A DNA stretch of 64,000 bases from JACCTU01 sp963737405 (GCA_963737405.1 CAVTSL010000008.1:1-64000), one strand, 5' to 3'. Shown: positions 35,772 to 46,721, numbered from the stretch's first letter. Numbers and translations are program-made. The notes: generated from the sequence alone by a model not told the origin.

Positions 35772-36449
35772 CTAGACGGCGTTCGCGGGCTCGGCCACGA
35801 GCCCGAGCCGGTGCGCGATGCCGGTCGCCTCGGTGCGGTTCCCCACTCCGAGCTTCCGGTAGATCTTGTTCAGGTGGAACTTGACCGTCTGGTCGGAGAG
35901 GAAGAGCTCCCGGCCGATCTCGCGGTTCGAAAGGCCCTTCGCGACGGAGCCGAGCACCTCGAGCTCACGCGCGGTGAGGCCGGTCTGCTCGCGGACGCGC
36001 TCGTCGTCGCTCGCGCGCTTGCTCTCCGCGACCGACTCCTGGCTGATTCCCGGCGTCGCGTAGTAGACGGTGCCCACGAGTGTCTGCCGCAGGACGGCCG
36101 GCAGGTCGAGCGGATCGATCGACTTCGCGATGTACGCGGCGGCGCCCATGGAGAGCGCCCGCTCGATCGTGTCCGAGCAGTTGGAGCCCGAGAAGACGAC
36201 GACGGTTACGTCGGGATGACGCTCCCGGAGCAGCGCTAGGCAGCTCAGTCCGTCGAGGCCGGGCATCTGAATATCGAGGAGGACGAGATCGGGGCGCGTC
36301 CGCGCCACGAGAGGCTCGACCTGGAGCCCTGAGCTCGCACTGCCGACGACCTCGAAGGTCTTCGCGTCTTCGAGGATCTGGGAGATCGCCTTGACGAGAA
36401 GGGGGTGGTCGTCGGCGATGACGACGCGAGTCTGGCTCTTGGTGTCCAT
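35772..36449 (-). CDS. NarL/FixJ-family response regulator (orphan)
   Basis: This 225-residue regulator has a receiver domain with acidic pair VIADDHP, Asp in LVLLDIQMPGLDG, Ser in VFSGSN and Lys in YIAKSIDP, then a LuxR HTH: LTARELEVLGSVAKGLSNRE, FLSDQTVKFHLNKIYRKLGV. No histidine kinase lies nearby, so the phosphodonor is unknown. The ATG at 36449 lacks a strong ribosome site. With the PAS-LuxR gene at 25675 it brackets the Tad locus, and both have the TTGAC-type motif near their 5' ends. Control of pilus genes is inference. Confidence 0.9.
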   Translation of the reverse strand: MDTKSQTRVVIADDHPLLVKAISQILEDAKTFEVVGSASSGLQVEPLVARTRPDLVLLDIQMPGLDGLSCLALLRERHPDVTVVVFSGSNCSDTIERALSMGAAAYIAKSIDPLDLPAVLRQTLVGTVYYATPGISQESVAESKRASDDERVREQTGLTARELEVLGSVAKGLSNREIGRELFLSDQTVKFHLNKIYRKLGVGNRTEATGIAHRLGLVAEPANAV

Positions 36450-36485
36450 CTTCACCCACGACGGTAGAGATGACGCGGCGCGCCC

Positions 36486-36506
36486 GATTGACGCGGATAG
36501 GTCAAT
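36486..36506 (-). promoter_or_regulatory. ATTGAC-N8-GTCAAT dyad upstream of the response regulator
   Basis: A 6-bp inverted repeat with an 8-base spacer lies 37 bases before the ATG at 36449. It contains GATTGACGCG as at 25637 and resembles 26260. It overlaps the last codons of the serine hydrolase gene (stop at 36502). TTGACC on the minus strand could also serve as a -35 box. Confidence 0.45.
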
Positions 36507-37643
36507 TGCCGAACGAGAAGCCTGGCTCGCGGCGGAACGGATAGCCCGCCCACCAGAGCTCGACCGGCTCGCCGGCATCGTCGCGGACGACCCGGAGCAG
36601 CTCGCCCTCCTCGCGACCGGCGACGGTTCGGAACCGGTCGTCCCCGGCCGCGGCGAAGACGGCCTCATCCGTCTCGAGGCGCCCGGTCCAGCGAAACCGG
36701 TGCTCGACGCCCTCCGACCACCACGATCCGAGGAGCCCTTCGACCTCGGGCGGCGGCGTGGGTTCCTCGACTTTGTGGCTCTGAGCCACAAGCGGAACGA
36801 GCGACGCCGCGACGTCGCGGAGCCCGGCCGGCTGCGTCGCGTTCGTGAGCACCACCGCGCCCGCGCGCGCCTCCCGGTCGTAGAGGAGCGCCGACTGGTA
36901 GCCGACGCTCGAGCCCTCGTGGCCCCAGAGCTCGCGCCCGCCGGTGCGGAAGCACGCGACGCCGAGCCCCCACGCCTCGTCCCACGCAGCGTGCGCGAAC
37001 GGCTGGTGGAGCGCGTCGAGCTCGAGCAGGTGCTGCGCCCAGCGCGCGAGATCGCCCGCTGTGCTCCAGAGCCCTCCCGACGCGCGCGCGCCGCGCTTGT
37101 CGACGGCCCGCTCCGGCGTCCCGCGGTTGAAGCCGCGCGCGTACGGCTCCTCCGGCTCCCACGTCGTGCGGCGAAGCCCGAGCGGCACGAGCAGGCGCTC
37201 GGAGATCACATCCTCGAACGGCCGGCCCGAGCGCTCGCGGATCAGCTCGCCGAGGATGAAGTAGCCGAGGTTCGAGTAGTGCCAGCGGCCGGGCGGCAGC
37301 ACGAGCTCGGCCTCGTCGAGCGAGTCGACGATCTGCTCGCGGTCGGGGAACTCGAGCGTGCCCCACGCGTCGCCCGGAAGCTCGCGCTGGAGACCGGTCG
37401 TGTGGGAGAGCAGCTGCGCCGGCGATCCGAACCGCGTGAGCGGCGCGTGCAGGTCGACCTCGAGCGAGACGAGCGCTGCCGCGACGAACGTCTTCGTGAT
37501 CGAGCCGATCAGGTACTGCGTGTCGCTCGTCGCGTCCCCGAGCGACGCGCTCGGAGACGGAGCCCTGGTTCGAAGACGGCCGCCGAGATCCCCGGCAGCT
37601 CATGTTCCTCGAGCGCGCGCTCGAGGAGGTCAGGCTTCGACAA
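36502..37643 (-). pseudogene. Beta-lactamase-family serine hydrolase (one frameshift)
   Basis: The S-x-x-K motif is in YLIGSITKTFVAAALVSLE, the Tyr motif is RWHYSNLGYFILGELI, and a late HEGSSVGYQSALLYD segment replaces K-T-G (H-x-G). These mark class C beta-lactamase/D-aminopeptidase-like hydrolases. A C-terminal lipocalin-like domain of about 90 residues follows. The start is a TTG at 37643, giving LLERALEEHELPGISAAVFE; the frame changes near 37570 before the S-x-x-K motif. No signal peptide is seen, so it is probably a cytoplasmic esterase or peptidase. The start overlaps the threonine aldolase end by 14 bases. Confidence 0.75.
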
Positions 37644-38673
37644 GCACGCCGAGCGCCCGCGGGATCAGCTCGACCGCGCGCTCGATGTCCTCGTCGCCGA
37701 CGTCCAGGTGCGTGACGGCACGCAGCCTCGTCGGGTGGACGGTCGCCGACATGCCGACGCCGTGCTCCTTGAGCCGGGCGAGCGCCTCCCACTTCGTCAG
37801 GCCGTACGGCGCGACGTCGACCTGGACGAAGTTCGTCTCGATCGCGTCGAGGTCGATCGCGAGCCCCGCGCCGGCGAGCCCCTCCGCGAGGCGCCTCGCC
37901 CGCGCGTGGTCCTCGGCGAGCCGGTCGACGTTGTGCTCGAGCGCGTAGACGCCGGCCGCGGCGACGATGCCCGCCTGGCGCATCGCCCCGCCGAAGAGGT
38001 GCTTGCCGCGCCGCGCCTTCACCATCAGCTCCTGCGAGCCGGCGAGGATCGCGCCGAGCGGGCAGCCGAGGCCCTTCGAGAGGCAGAGCGTCACGGTGTC
38101 GAAGCGCGCGCCGATCTCGGCCGCGGGCACGCCGAGCGCGACCGCCGCGTTCAGGACCCGAGCCCCGTCGAGGTGCACGCGCAGCCCGAGCTCGCGCGCG
38201 GTCGCGACGACCGCCTCGAGCTCGTCGAGCGGCCAGACGCGGCCGCCGGACGAGTTGTGCGTGTTCTCGACCGAGACGAGCTTCGTCACGGGCTCGTGCC
38301 CGGAGCGCGGGTCGGTCATCGCCGCTCGGATCTGCTCCGGCGCGAGGCGTCCCGCGAAGCCCGGAAGCGGACGCGTGAAGAGCCCCGAGTGCACCGCCGG
38401 CCCGCCCTGCTCCGCGAGGAAGACGTGCGAGTGCTCCTCCGCGATCACGACGTCCCCCGGCTCGGTGAGGATCTTCAGCGCGATCTGGTTCGACATCGTC
38501 GCCGTCGGCAGGTAGACGGCCGCCTCCTGCCCGAGCAGCGCCGCGGCGCGCTCCTCGAGCTCGATCACCGTCGGGTCCTCGCGCTTCTGCTCGTCGCCGA
38601 CGACCGCGTTCGCGATCGCCTGGCGCATGCCCGGAGACGGCTGCGTGAGCGTGTCGGAGCGGAGCTCGATCAC
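37630..38673 (-). CDS. ltaE: Low-specificity L-threonine aldolase
   Basis: This 347-residue PLP enzyme (fold type I) splits threonine or allo-threonine to glycine and acetaldehyde. Seen: IELRSDTLTQPSPGMRQA at the start, VSVENTHNSSGG, LRVHLDGARVLNAAVALG (cofactor Asp) and the Schiff-base Lys in LCLSKGLGCPLGAIL. The GTG start lies 10 bases after the stop of the MalK-type gene, so it is probably the tail of the sugar operon. Glycine produced could feed the cleavage system encoded at 47-52 kb. The frame is clean, unlike its neighbours. Confidence 0.92.
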   Translation of the reverse strand: MIELRSDTLTQPSPGMRQAIANAVVGDEQKREDPTVIELEERAAALLGQEAAVYLPTATMSNQIALKILTEPGDVVIAEEHSHVFLAEQGGPAVHSGLFTRPLPGFAGRLAPEQIRAAMTDPRSGHEPVTKLVSVENTHNSSGGRVWPLDELEAVVATARELGLRVHLDGARVLNAAVALGVPAAEIGARFDTVTLCLSKGLGCPLGAILAGSQELMVKARRGKHLFGGAMRQAGIVAAAGVYALEHNVDRLAEDHARARRLAEGLAGAGLAIDLDAIETNFVQVDVAPYGLTKWEALARLKEHGVGMSATVHPTRLRAVTHLDVGDEDIERAVELIPRALGVLVEA

Positions 38674-38683
38674 GCCGGAGAAG

Positions 38684-39689
<1,006 letters not shown>

Positions 39690-39702
<13 letters not shown>

Positions 39703-40369
39703 GCGTCGCCTCCGTCGGTCCGCGGCAGCGTGAAGTGCGCCGCCGCGAGGACGGTGTACGCGATGGTCAACATGAGGAACGGCAGCAGCGCCGGCGCGAC
39801 GCCCGCCGAGGTTGACGGCCAGGAGCGCAAGCGCGAAGCCCGCCGGCGCGCGCCGGCCGGCGGACGAGCGCGAACGCCGCGTGCCGCGCGAGCTCGCCCA
39901 GCGGCCGGTCGCGCTCGGACCGCGAGCGGCCAGAGCAGCAGCTGGTGCGACGCGCGAAGAGCCCGCCGAGGTAGAGCACGAGCGACCGCGAGCGGCCAGG
40001 CGAGCGCGCCCCTCCCGGCGTAGAAGCGCGAACGCGAACGCGGTGGCCGCACGGCGCGCGACCGCGAACGCGCCGAGCACGAGCCCGCGCCGCCAGTGCG
40101 AGGCGCAGCGCCTCGACCGTCTCGACGAAGCGTCAGCGACTCCCTCGTCGACGACGTCACCGCCGCAGTGCATGAGCCGCCGCGGCAAGCGGCCCGGCGA
40201 GCGACGAGCAGCACGAGCGCCGGCGGCACGTAGAGCGCGAGCACGAGACGAGCGCACGCAGACGACGAAGAGCGAGAGAGGGCCGAGCCGCCAGACACGA
40301 GCAAGCGCCACGACTGACCGTAGAAATCGCCGAGCGCTCGGCGCGGCGCGACTGCGGCGCAGCGCTCAT
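39690..40369 (-). pseudogene. YesL-like (DUF624-type) membrane protein (many frameshifts)
   Basis: Stitching frames gives a membrane protein: SLFVVCA, LVLALYVPPALVLLVA, GPLAAAAHALRRGDVVDEG, LAWPLAV, LVLYLGGLFA, LLLWPLAV, ERDRPLGELARHAAFALVRR and LLPFLMLTIAYTVLAAAHF. Pattern and length (about 225 residues, five to six helices, R-P-L-G-E-L-x-R-x-A before a helix) resemble YesL/DUF624 proteins that accompany sugar ABC transporters. The ATG overlaps the stop of the upstream permease (ATGA), and its end overlaps the MalK-type start. Identification rests on reconstruction, so it is moderate. Confidence 0.5.
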
Positions 40370-41342
40370 CCCTTGACCCCCGCCGCGGCGACGCCGGCGA
40401 CGAAGTAGCGCTGGAAGAAGATGTAGATGATCAGCACCGGCAGGATCGCGAGCGTCGCCGCCGCCATCAGCTCGCGGCCAGAGCGTCTGGTACTGGCAGA
40501 GGAACTGCGACAGCCCGACGCTGCACCGTCTACACGCGCGGGTCCTGGCATGACCGAGCAGCAGTTCGCCCAGAAGAACTCGTTCCACATGCCCTGGAAC
40601 GTGAGGATCGCGACGGCGGCGAGCGCCGGCGCGGCGAGCGGCAGCATCACGCGGAGTACGTCTTGAAGTAGCCGGCCCCGTCGAGCTTCGCGGCCTCCTC
40701 GTAGTCCTTCGGGATCGTGAGGAAGTACTGCCGCATCAGGAAGAGGTTCGTCGCGAGCGCGATGCTCGATGCAGGATGTAGCCATGTACGTCGCGATCAG
40801 GTTGAGTAGGCCGGAACGAGGTTCCAGTTCGTGAGCGGAAAGTCGATCATCATCAGGAAGACGGGCACGAGCCGCAGCTGGTCGGGGATCATCAGCGTCG
40901 CGAGCACGAGCAGGAACAGCGGCTCGCGACCGGGGAACCTCAGCCGGGCGAACGCGTAGCCGCCGAGGCGAGCCGAGGAAGAGGTTGATCACGGTGATCG
41001 CTGCGGCGAAGAACGCGCTGTTCTTGAAGACGTCGCGGACGAAGTTGAACGGTTCGTCAGACCTCGCGGTAGGCGTCGATGCTCGGGTCGTTCGGGCCAG
41101 AGGTCGAAGCCCTGCGACGCCTCTGCCTGCGTCTTCAGCGAGGTGAGACGCTCCAGACGAACGGGACGAAGTAGAGCAGCGCGAGCGCGATCATCAGCAC
41201 GTAGACGATCACCTTGCGTGACGCTTCGCTCGCGGCGTCCCGCGCCCGGGATCGCCGTCGGCGCGCCGCGACGATCTCCTCGTCGCGCGTGCAGCCGCTC
41301 GATCGCGGCGGCTCCGGGGCGGCTCCCTCGTCGCTCCGCCAT
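40366..41342 (-). pseudogene. Sugar ABC transporter permease, MalG type (several frameshifts)
   Basis: The N-terminal helix (VIVYVLMIALALLYFVPFVW) is followed by TSLKTQAEASQGFDLWP, a central block ending MLPLAAPALAAVAILTFQGM with WNEFFWA, and the typical end RELMAAATLAILPVLIIYIF and FQRYFVAGVAAAGVKG. These match CUT1 MalG-type permeases of about 300 residues. The pieces lie in all three frames, so several indels are present. The start overlaps the MalF-type stop (TGATG). With that protein it forms the transmembrane channel. Confidence 0.8.
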
Positions 41343-42259
41343 CAGTAGCCGATCTCCGCGCGGCCGAACAGCAGCCGCTGGATGGCGTGAGCGTGAAGAT
41401 GATCAGGAACAGGACGACGCCGATCGCGGCGCGCGTAGCCGAAGTTGAATCTCCGGATCGCGGTCTGGTAGAGGTAGAGCACGACCGACAGCGTCGAGTA
41501 GGCCGGGCCGCCGGTGCCCGTCGAGACGATGAACGTCTGGTCGAAGAGCTTCAGCGCGCCGATGACCGAGACGGCGGCGACGAAGAAGTGCGCCGGCTTG
41601 AGCAGCGGGAACGTGATCTTCCAGAACGTCCGCCACGCGCCCGGCGCCGTCGATCGCGGCGGCCTCGTAGACGTCGGTCGGGATCGACTGGAGCGCCGCG
41701 AGGTAGAAGAGCATCATCGTCCCCGACGTCGTCCAGACGTCAGCCCGATGATCGAGTCGAGTGCCGTGTCCGGAGTCGGCGAACCACGGCTGGTGGTGCG
41801 TCCCCGCGTGATCGCGTTCACGAGCCCGTCGGCGTTCAACAGGTAGATGGAGATCACGGAGATCGCCGCCGACGAGGCGAGCGCCGGGAAGTAGTACGCA
41901 GACCGGAAGAACGCGCGCCCGCGGATCGGCTGGTTGACGATCAGCGCGAGCAGCAGCCCGAGCGCCATCTGCCCGAGCGTGACGACGACGCGTGTAGAAG
42001 GTGTTCCGGAGCGCCGCTCGCGGAACAGCGTCGTCGTGCCAGAGCTCGCGGAAGTTCTGGAGGCCGACGTTGTCGATCCCCCCGAGCCCGCCCCAGTCGT
42101 AGCGCGAGATGTAGAACGAGTAGACCGATCGGGTAGATGAAGAGGAGGAAGAAGAAGCCGAGCGGCAGCAGCGACGAAGCGCGTAGCCGACGAGCGCCTC
42201 GCGGAGCCTCGCGTTCCCGAGCCTCGGACCGTCTCCTGCGTGCCGCAGTCGACCGCCAT
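41342..42259 (-). pseudogene. Sugar ABC transporter permease, MalF type (several frameshifts)
   Basis: The start ATG follows GAGGAG. The first helix reads PLGFFFLLFIYPIGL and the middle MLFYLAALQSIPTDVYEAAA followed by IDGAGR, the EAA loop that contacts the ATPase. After more shifts come ITFPLLKP-like, SVIGALKLFDQTF and YLYQTAIRRFNFGYAAAIG segments. This is a CUT1 MalF-type permease. Frame changes are spread along the gene. It lies 70 bases downstream of the binding-protein gene. Confidence 0.8.
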
Positions 42260-42329
42260 CGCCGCTCCTCGAGACTCGGGTCGCCCCCGGCGCTCGGCCG
42301 GAGGAGCCCTCGCTGCGCTGCCTGTCGCG

Positions 42330-43610
42330 CTACCGCGAGCGCGTCGCTTCTGCGGCTTGCCTGGATCTTGCGCAGCATGCCGTGCACCGACTCTTCCCTC
42401 GTTCACGGCTGTCAGCTCGTTGCCCGCGACGTCATCACGTTGGCGAAGCCTGGTGCGAACTGCCACGGACGCGCGACCGCTGCCTCCTGGACGTAGCGCC
42501 GCGCGGCCCGCGACCGCGCCTTGACGTCGTTGCGCGACGGGAGCTCGAGGCCCTTCGACTCCAGATCCCCATGCCCTGTCTCCCGGTCAGGAACGGGAGC
42601 AGCTTCCACGCCGCGGCCTTGTTCTTCGACGAACTTCGCTCATCGAGTAGGAGACGGTGAAGCCGAGGTTCCCCGCTGCTTGTTCCGGACCATCGGATAC
42701 ACCCTGTACTTCACGTTCGGGAAGCTGCTCAGCCATGAACGGTAGATCCAGTTGCCCTCGAAGATGATCGCGGCCTTCTCCTTGCCGAAGCGCCTCACCG
42801 CACCAGCCGACGCCGAGCTGCGCGGCGTCCCGGCGAGGCCGCTCTTGATCATGCCGACGTAGAAGTTGACCGCTCTCGACGGTCGCCGGCGGTCGACACG
42901 TCGCCCTGCGTCTTGCTCGCGTTCAGGAACGAGCCCTTGTTCTGGTAGACGAACGCGAGCAGGCGCGCCCAGCTCGGGCTGGAGGCAGAGCGGGCGGCCG
43001 CCCCGGGCACCGCGTTCGCCGCCTTCATCCGCTGCGCGAGCGTACGCAGCTGCGCCCAGTTCGTCGGCGCCTTCCCGCCCGACCTTCGCCAGCATGGTCG
43101 TGTTGATCTCCATCCCGAGCGGCGAGAAGTCCTTCGGGAACCCGTAGGACTTGCCCCTTGTACTTGAAGCGCGTTCAGCAGCCGCGGGAAGAACGGCTTG
43201 GTGCTTGAACTGTGTGCTTGAGATGTACGTGTCGAGCGGCTCGAGCGCCCTGCTTCGCCCAGTCGGGGAAGTCGTTCGAGTCGACGTAGAAGACGTCCGG
43301 CGGACGTTTCGAGCCGCGAACTGGGCGAGCATCGTCTGCTCGTAGTCGCCCGAGATCGGCCGTGTAGCTGACCGGATCTTCGTGTACTTCTTCGCTGGAA
43401 CGCCGGCCAGTACGTGCCTCAGCAGTACGCCCTCGTGCTCCAGGGCCCGAAGTCCAGCCGGCCAGCCTGACACCGTGGTCAGTTCCTGAGCCGCGGGCGC
43501 TGTCTGGCCGCGGTTTGCCTTGGCTACCGCCGCCGCTCACCGCTGCCACGAGCCAGCGCCGCGACGAGCGCAACGAAGAGGACGAGCTTCCTGGCGCGTG
43601 ATATCCTCAT
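42330..43610 (-). pseudogene. Sugar ABC transporter solute-binding protein (many frameshifts)
   Basis: The ATG at 43610 has a strong AAGGAGGGGG ribosome site and encodes MRISRARKLVLFVALVAALA, a signal peptide. Later pieces are YEQTMLAQFAA, DVFYVDSNDFPDWA, YGFPKDFSPLGMEINTTMLA, NFYVGMIKSGLAGTP, FGKEKAAIIFEGNWIY and WQFAPGFANVM, ending LRKIQ and AEATRSR. This is the order of family 1 (MalE-like) binding proteins; the protein is about 420 residues. It captures sugar outside the membrane for the MalF/G/K-type transporter. Many single-base shifts break it. The 51-base gap to the GH13 gene holds its ribosome site only. Confidence 0.78.
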
Positions 43611-43661
43611 GCAACCCCCTCCTTCGTAGACCCCATAAAGCTTCGACCCCTGGTACGACGT

Positions 43662-45149
43662 TCATGGAACCTGAATGTCGCGTTCAGGATTTCGAGACCA
43701 CTGCTCCCTCCCACGGCCCCAGCCGAAGCTCGCCCGGTCGACCGACTCACCGTGGCGGGAGGCGTCCGTACCGAGCCTCATGGTTCCCTGGAGCCCGCGG
43801 ACGACCTGCGGCCGGTCGCCGAGGTTGACGGCCACGACACCGGCGTCGCCCCGGCGCCAGGCCCAGACGCCTCCGGTCGCGTCGATCGGCGCGTAGGCGC
43901 CGCGGAGCTCCGGCCGCAGCGCGATCAGGTCGCGGCAGAGGTGGAGGATCGACGTCGGGTCGGCCCGCATGTCCTCGACGTTTCGCGTCGTGTCGCCCCA
44001 GCGGAGCCACCAGTCGCCCTCGGGCTCCCGGGTCCACGGCATCGGCGTGCGGCACCCGTCGCGGCTGTGCGCACGGTCGAGCTGCTCGTCCTCCGGGATG
44101 TCGACCTGCTCCATGCCGAGCTCGTCGCCGTAGTAGAGGATCGGCGTGCCGCGGACGGCGAGCAGTACCAGCAGCGCGCAGCGGATCTTCGCCTCGTCGC
44201 CGCCGCACCAGCGGGTCGGGAAGCGGACGAGATCGTGGTTCGAGCCGCACCACACCGGCCACGCGGTCGCGGGCAGGATGCTCTCCCAGCGCTCGAGGAT
44301 CGGCCGCAGCTCTGAGGCGTCGAGATCCGCCTGCGTGAACGGGAAGTTCATCGCAAGGTGCAGCTCGTCGTCGTCGCCGTAGTACTTGACGAGCTGGTCG
44401 GGCTCCGAGACCCAGGTCTCGCCGAGCAGCACGCGTTCGGGGTCGTAGCCCCGCGCGATCTCGCGCCAGCGGCGGTAGACCTCGTGGACCTCCGGGCGGT
44501 TCATGTTGTAGATCCGCTCCTCGCGGCGGTCCGCCGCCCTGCCGACGAACGGGTTGTCCCGGAGCTCCTTGTCCTTGACGAGCGCATGCGCGACGTCGAT
44601 GCGGAAGCCGGCGATCCCCCGGTCGAACCAGAAGCGGAGGATCTCCTCGAACTCGCGGCGGACGTCCGGGTTCCACCAGTCGAGGTCGGGCTGCTCGGGG
44701 AGGAAGTTGTGCAGGTAGTAGCGGCCGACCTCCGGATCCTTCGTCCACGCCGGCCCGCCGAACGTCGACTCCCAGTTGTTCGGCTCGTCGGCCCAGACGT
44801 ACCAGTCGCGTTTCGCTGGGTCTGCGAACCAGGGGTGCTCGTCGGAGGTGTGGTTCGGCACGAGGTCGAGCACGACCTTGATCCCGCGGGTCCCCGCGTC
44901 GGCGACGAGCGCGTCGAGGTCGTCGAGCGTGCCGTAGTCGGGGTGGACGCCGAGGTAGTCGGAGACGTCGTACCCCCAGTCGTCGTTCGGAGACGGGTTG
45001 ATCGGCGTGAGCCAGATCGCGCCGACGCCGAGCCATTGCAGGTAGTCGAGCCGCGAGCGGATGCCCGGCAGGTCGCCGTGCCCGTCGCCGTTCGAGTCGG
45101 CGAACGAGCGCACGTAGATCTGGTAGATGACCGCATCCCTCCACCACAT
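43662..45149 (-). CDS. GH13 alpha-glucosidase (oligo-1,6-/maltose type)
   Basis: This is a 495-residue GH13 enzyme, intact. Conserved regions: DLVPNHTSDEHPWF (I), GIAGFRIDVAHALV with the nucleophile Asp (II), VLLGETWV with the acid Glu (III), and WCGSNHDLVRF with the third Asp (IV). The start RDAVIYQIYVRSFADSNGDG and the QPDLDWWNPDVR loop fit oligo-alpha-glucosidases of the AglA/MalL group. There is no signal peptide, so it acts on imported oligosaccharides in the cytoplasm. It is the first gene of the sugar operon, upstream of the binding protein, permeases and ATPase, so import and hydrolysis are linked. Confidence 0.92.
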   Translation of the reverse strand: MWWRDAVIYQIYVRSFADSNGDGHGDLPGIRSRLDYLQWLGVGAIWLTPINPSPNDDWGYDVSDYLGVHPDYGTLDDLDALVADAGTRGIKVVLDLVPNHTSDEHPWFADPAKRDWYVWADEPNNWESTFGGPAWTKDPEVGRYYLHNFLPEQPDLDWWNPDVRREFEEILRFWFDRGIAGFRIDVAHALVKDKELRDNPFVGRAADRREERIYNMNRPEVHEVYRRWREIARGYDPERVLLGETWVSEPDQLVKYYGDDDELHLAMNFPFTQADLDASELRPILERWESILPATAWPVWCGSNHDLVRFPTRWCGGDEAKIRCALLVLLAVRGTPILYYGDELGMEQVDIPEDEQLDRAHSRDGCRTPMPWTREPEGDWWLRWGDTTRNVEDMRADPTSILHLCRDLIALRPELRGAYAPIDATGGVWAWRRGDAGVVAVNLGDRPQVVRGLQGTMRLGTDASRHGESVDRASFGWGRGREQWSRNPERDIQVP

Positions 45150-45231
45150 GGGCGCGTCACGCTACCGGCTTCCTCGAACCAGGGATGCGACGAGCGTCGC
45201 TCCGGGCCGATGGTTGGCGCAGGAGGGAGCC

Positions 45232-45450
45232 ATGGAACGAATCGAGCTGCTGTGGGAGCTCGTCGAGCGGGAGCCGCTCGTCCGTTGGAGCGCGGTCGCG
45301 ATCCTCGGACTGGTCTGGCTCACGGTGGCGTGGTTGAGTCCGCTGCCGCTGCTGGTGGCCTGCATGCTCGTCGCGACGGTGTACGTCGTCCGGCGGCGTC
45401 GCGGCGACCATCTGGGCCCGCGCCCGGACGACGACCTCGACGTGTTGTAG
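45232..45450 (+). CDS. Small membrane protein upstream of rlmN
   Basis: This 72-residue protein starts at an ATG with AGGAGGG just upstream. One long or two short hydrophobic segments (about 20-36 and 38-55) are followed by a basic-acidic tail RRRRGDHLGPRPDDDLDVL. I do not recognise it. It lies 21 bases before rlmN and is probably co-transcribed with it. It is divergent from the GH13 gene. Confidence 0.6.
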   Translation: MERIELLWELVEREPLVRWSAVAILGLVWLTVAWLSPLPLLVACMLVATVYVVRRRRGDHLGPRPDDDLDVL

Positions 45451-45471
45451 TCGCGCTACCGTGGCAGGGCG

Positions 45472-46452
45472 ATGGATCTCGCCCTGCTTGAAGACGAGCT
45501 GAGGGCGCGTGGGGAGCCGAGCTTTCGGTCGAAGCAGGTCTGGGCGTGGCTCGCGCGCGGTGCGCGCGGCTACGACGAGATGACCGACGTGCCGAGCGAC
45601 CTGCGCGCCGACCTCGGATCGTCCGTCCCGCTCTCGACGCTGACGCTCGTCCGCGAGGCGCGGTCGCGCGACGGCACGGTCAAGGCGCTCTTCCACACGC
45701 ACGACGGCCATCCCGTCGAGGCGGTGCTCATGCGCTACCGCGACGGGCGGCGCTCGATCTGCGTCTCGTCGCAGTCCGGCTGTCCGCTGACCTGCACGTT
45801 CTGCGCGACGGGCGCGATGCGCTTTCGACGCAACCTCACGGCGTGGGAGATCGTCGACCAGGCGCTGCACTTTCGGCGCCTGGAGGAGATCGACCACTGC
45901 GTGTTCATGGGCATGGGCGAGCCGATGCTCAACCTCGACGGCGTGCTCGAGGCCGCGCGGCGGCTGCCCGACATCGGGATCACCCATCGGCGCACGACGA
46001 TCTCGACCGTCGGCTGGCTGCCCGGCCTGTCGCGGTTCGTGGACGAGGTCGAGGAGCCGATCCGCCTCGCGCTCTCGCTGCACGCGGCGGACCCGCAGCT
46101 GCGATCCGGGCTGATGCCGGTGAACGACCGTTACCCGCTCGCCGACGTCGTCGCCGAGTGCGAGCGCTACTTCGCGCTGCGGCGGCGCAAGGTCTTCGTC
46201 GAGTACGTGATGCTCGCCGGCGTGAACGACCGCGTCGAGCAGGCCGCCGAGCTCGCCGCTCTGCTCGACCCGCGGGTCTTCAAGGTGAACCTCATCCCCT
46301 ACAACCCGACGGGGATGTACGACGGCTCGACGCGCAAGGCGATCGACGCGTTCAAGTCGGTGCTCGACCGCGCCCGCGTGCCCGCCACCGTCCGGCTCAC
46401 CCGCGGCCGCGACATCGACGCGGCCTGCGGCCAGCTCGCGGCGGCGTCGTAG
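45472..46452 (+). CDS. rlmN: Dual-specificity RNA methyltransferase RlmN
   Basis: This 326-residue radical SAM enzyme makes 2-methyladenosine at 23S rRNA A2503 and in some tRNAs. The [4Fe-4S] motif is SGCPLTCTFCATG (C-x3-C-x2-C, about 104). VFMGMGEPMLN and STVGWLPGLSRF are family segments. A catalytic Cys is expected near the C-terminus and is present in IDAACGQLA. The N-terminal helical domain (SFRSKQVWAWLARGARGYDE) binds RNA. It is slightly shorter than the usual 350-380 residues. The stop overlaps the next GTG start. Confidence 0.94.
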   Translation: MDLALLEDELRARGEPSFRSKQVWAWLARGARGYDEMTDVPSDLRADLGSSVPLSTLTLVREARSRDGTVKALFHTHDGHPVEAVLMRYRDGRRSICVSSQSGCPLTCTFCATGAMRFRRNLTAWEIVDQALHFRRLEEIDHCVFMGMGEPMLNLDGVLEAARRLPDIGITHRRTTISTVGWLPGLSRFVDEVEEPIRLALSLHAADPQLRSGLMPVNDRYPLADVVAECERYFALRRRKVFVEYVMLAGVNDRVEQAAELAALLDPRVFKVNLIPYNPTGMYDGSTRKAIDAFKSVLDRARVPATVRLTRGRDIDAACGQLAAAS

Positions 46453-46718
46453 TGCTCTTCCTCGGGGCGCTGGTGACGCTCGCGGTCTCGGCGCTCTTCG
46501 TGCTCCTGCTCGCGGCCGCGTACTCGCGGTTCGTCGACCCCGAGGACTGGCGCATGGACAGCCGCTGGGCGAAGCGCCCCCGGCTCGCGCGTGCGCTCGA
46601 CGGCGTCCTCGGACGGTTCGACCCGCTGCGCTCGTTCATGCTGCTGCTCGTGCTGACGGGGATGGTGCTCGCGTTCGTCGCGGTGCCGACGGTCGCGATC
46701 CTGCTCAGCCAGCTCTGA
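46452..46718 (+). CDS. Small two-helix membrane protein
   Basis: This 88-residue protein starts at a GTG that overlaps the rlmN stop by one base (TAGTG). It has hydrophobic helices at about residues 3-25 and 60-86, with a basic, Asp/Trp-containing loop between them (DPEDWRMDSRWAKRPR). The family is not recognised. It is translationally coupled to rlmN. It ends convergent with the next gene, 3 bases away. Confidence 0.6.
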   Translation: MLFLGALVTLAVSALFVLLLAAAYSRFVDPEDWRMDSRWAKRPRLARALDGVLGRFDPLRSFMLLLVLTGMVLAFVAVPTVAILLSQL

Positions 46719-46721
46719 CGC

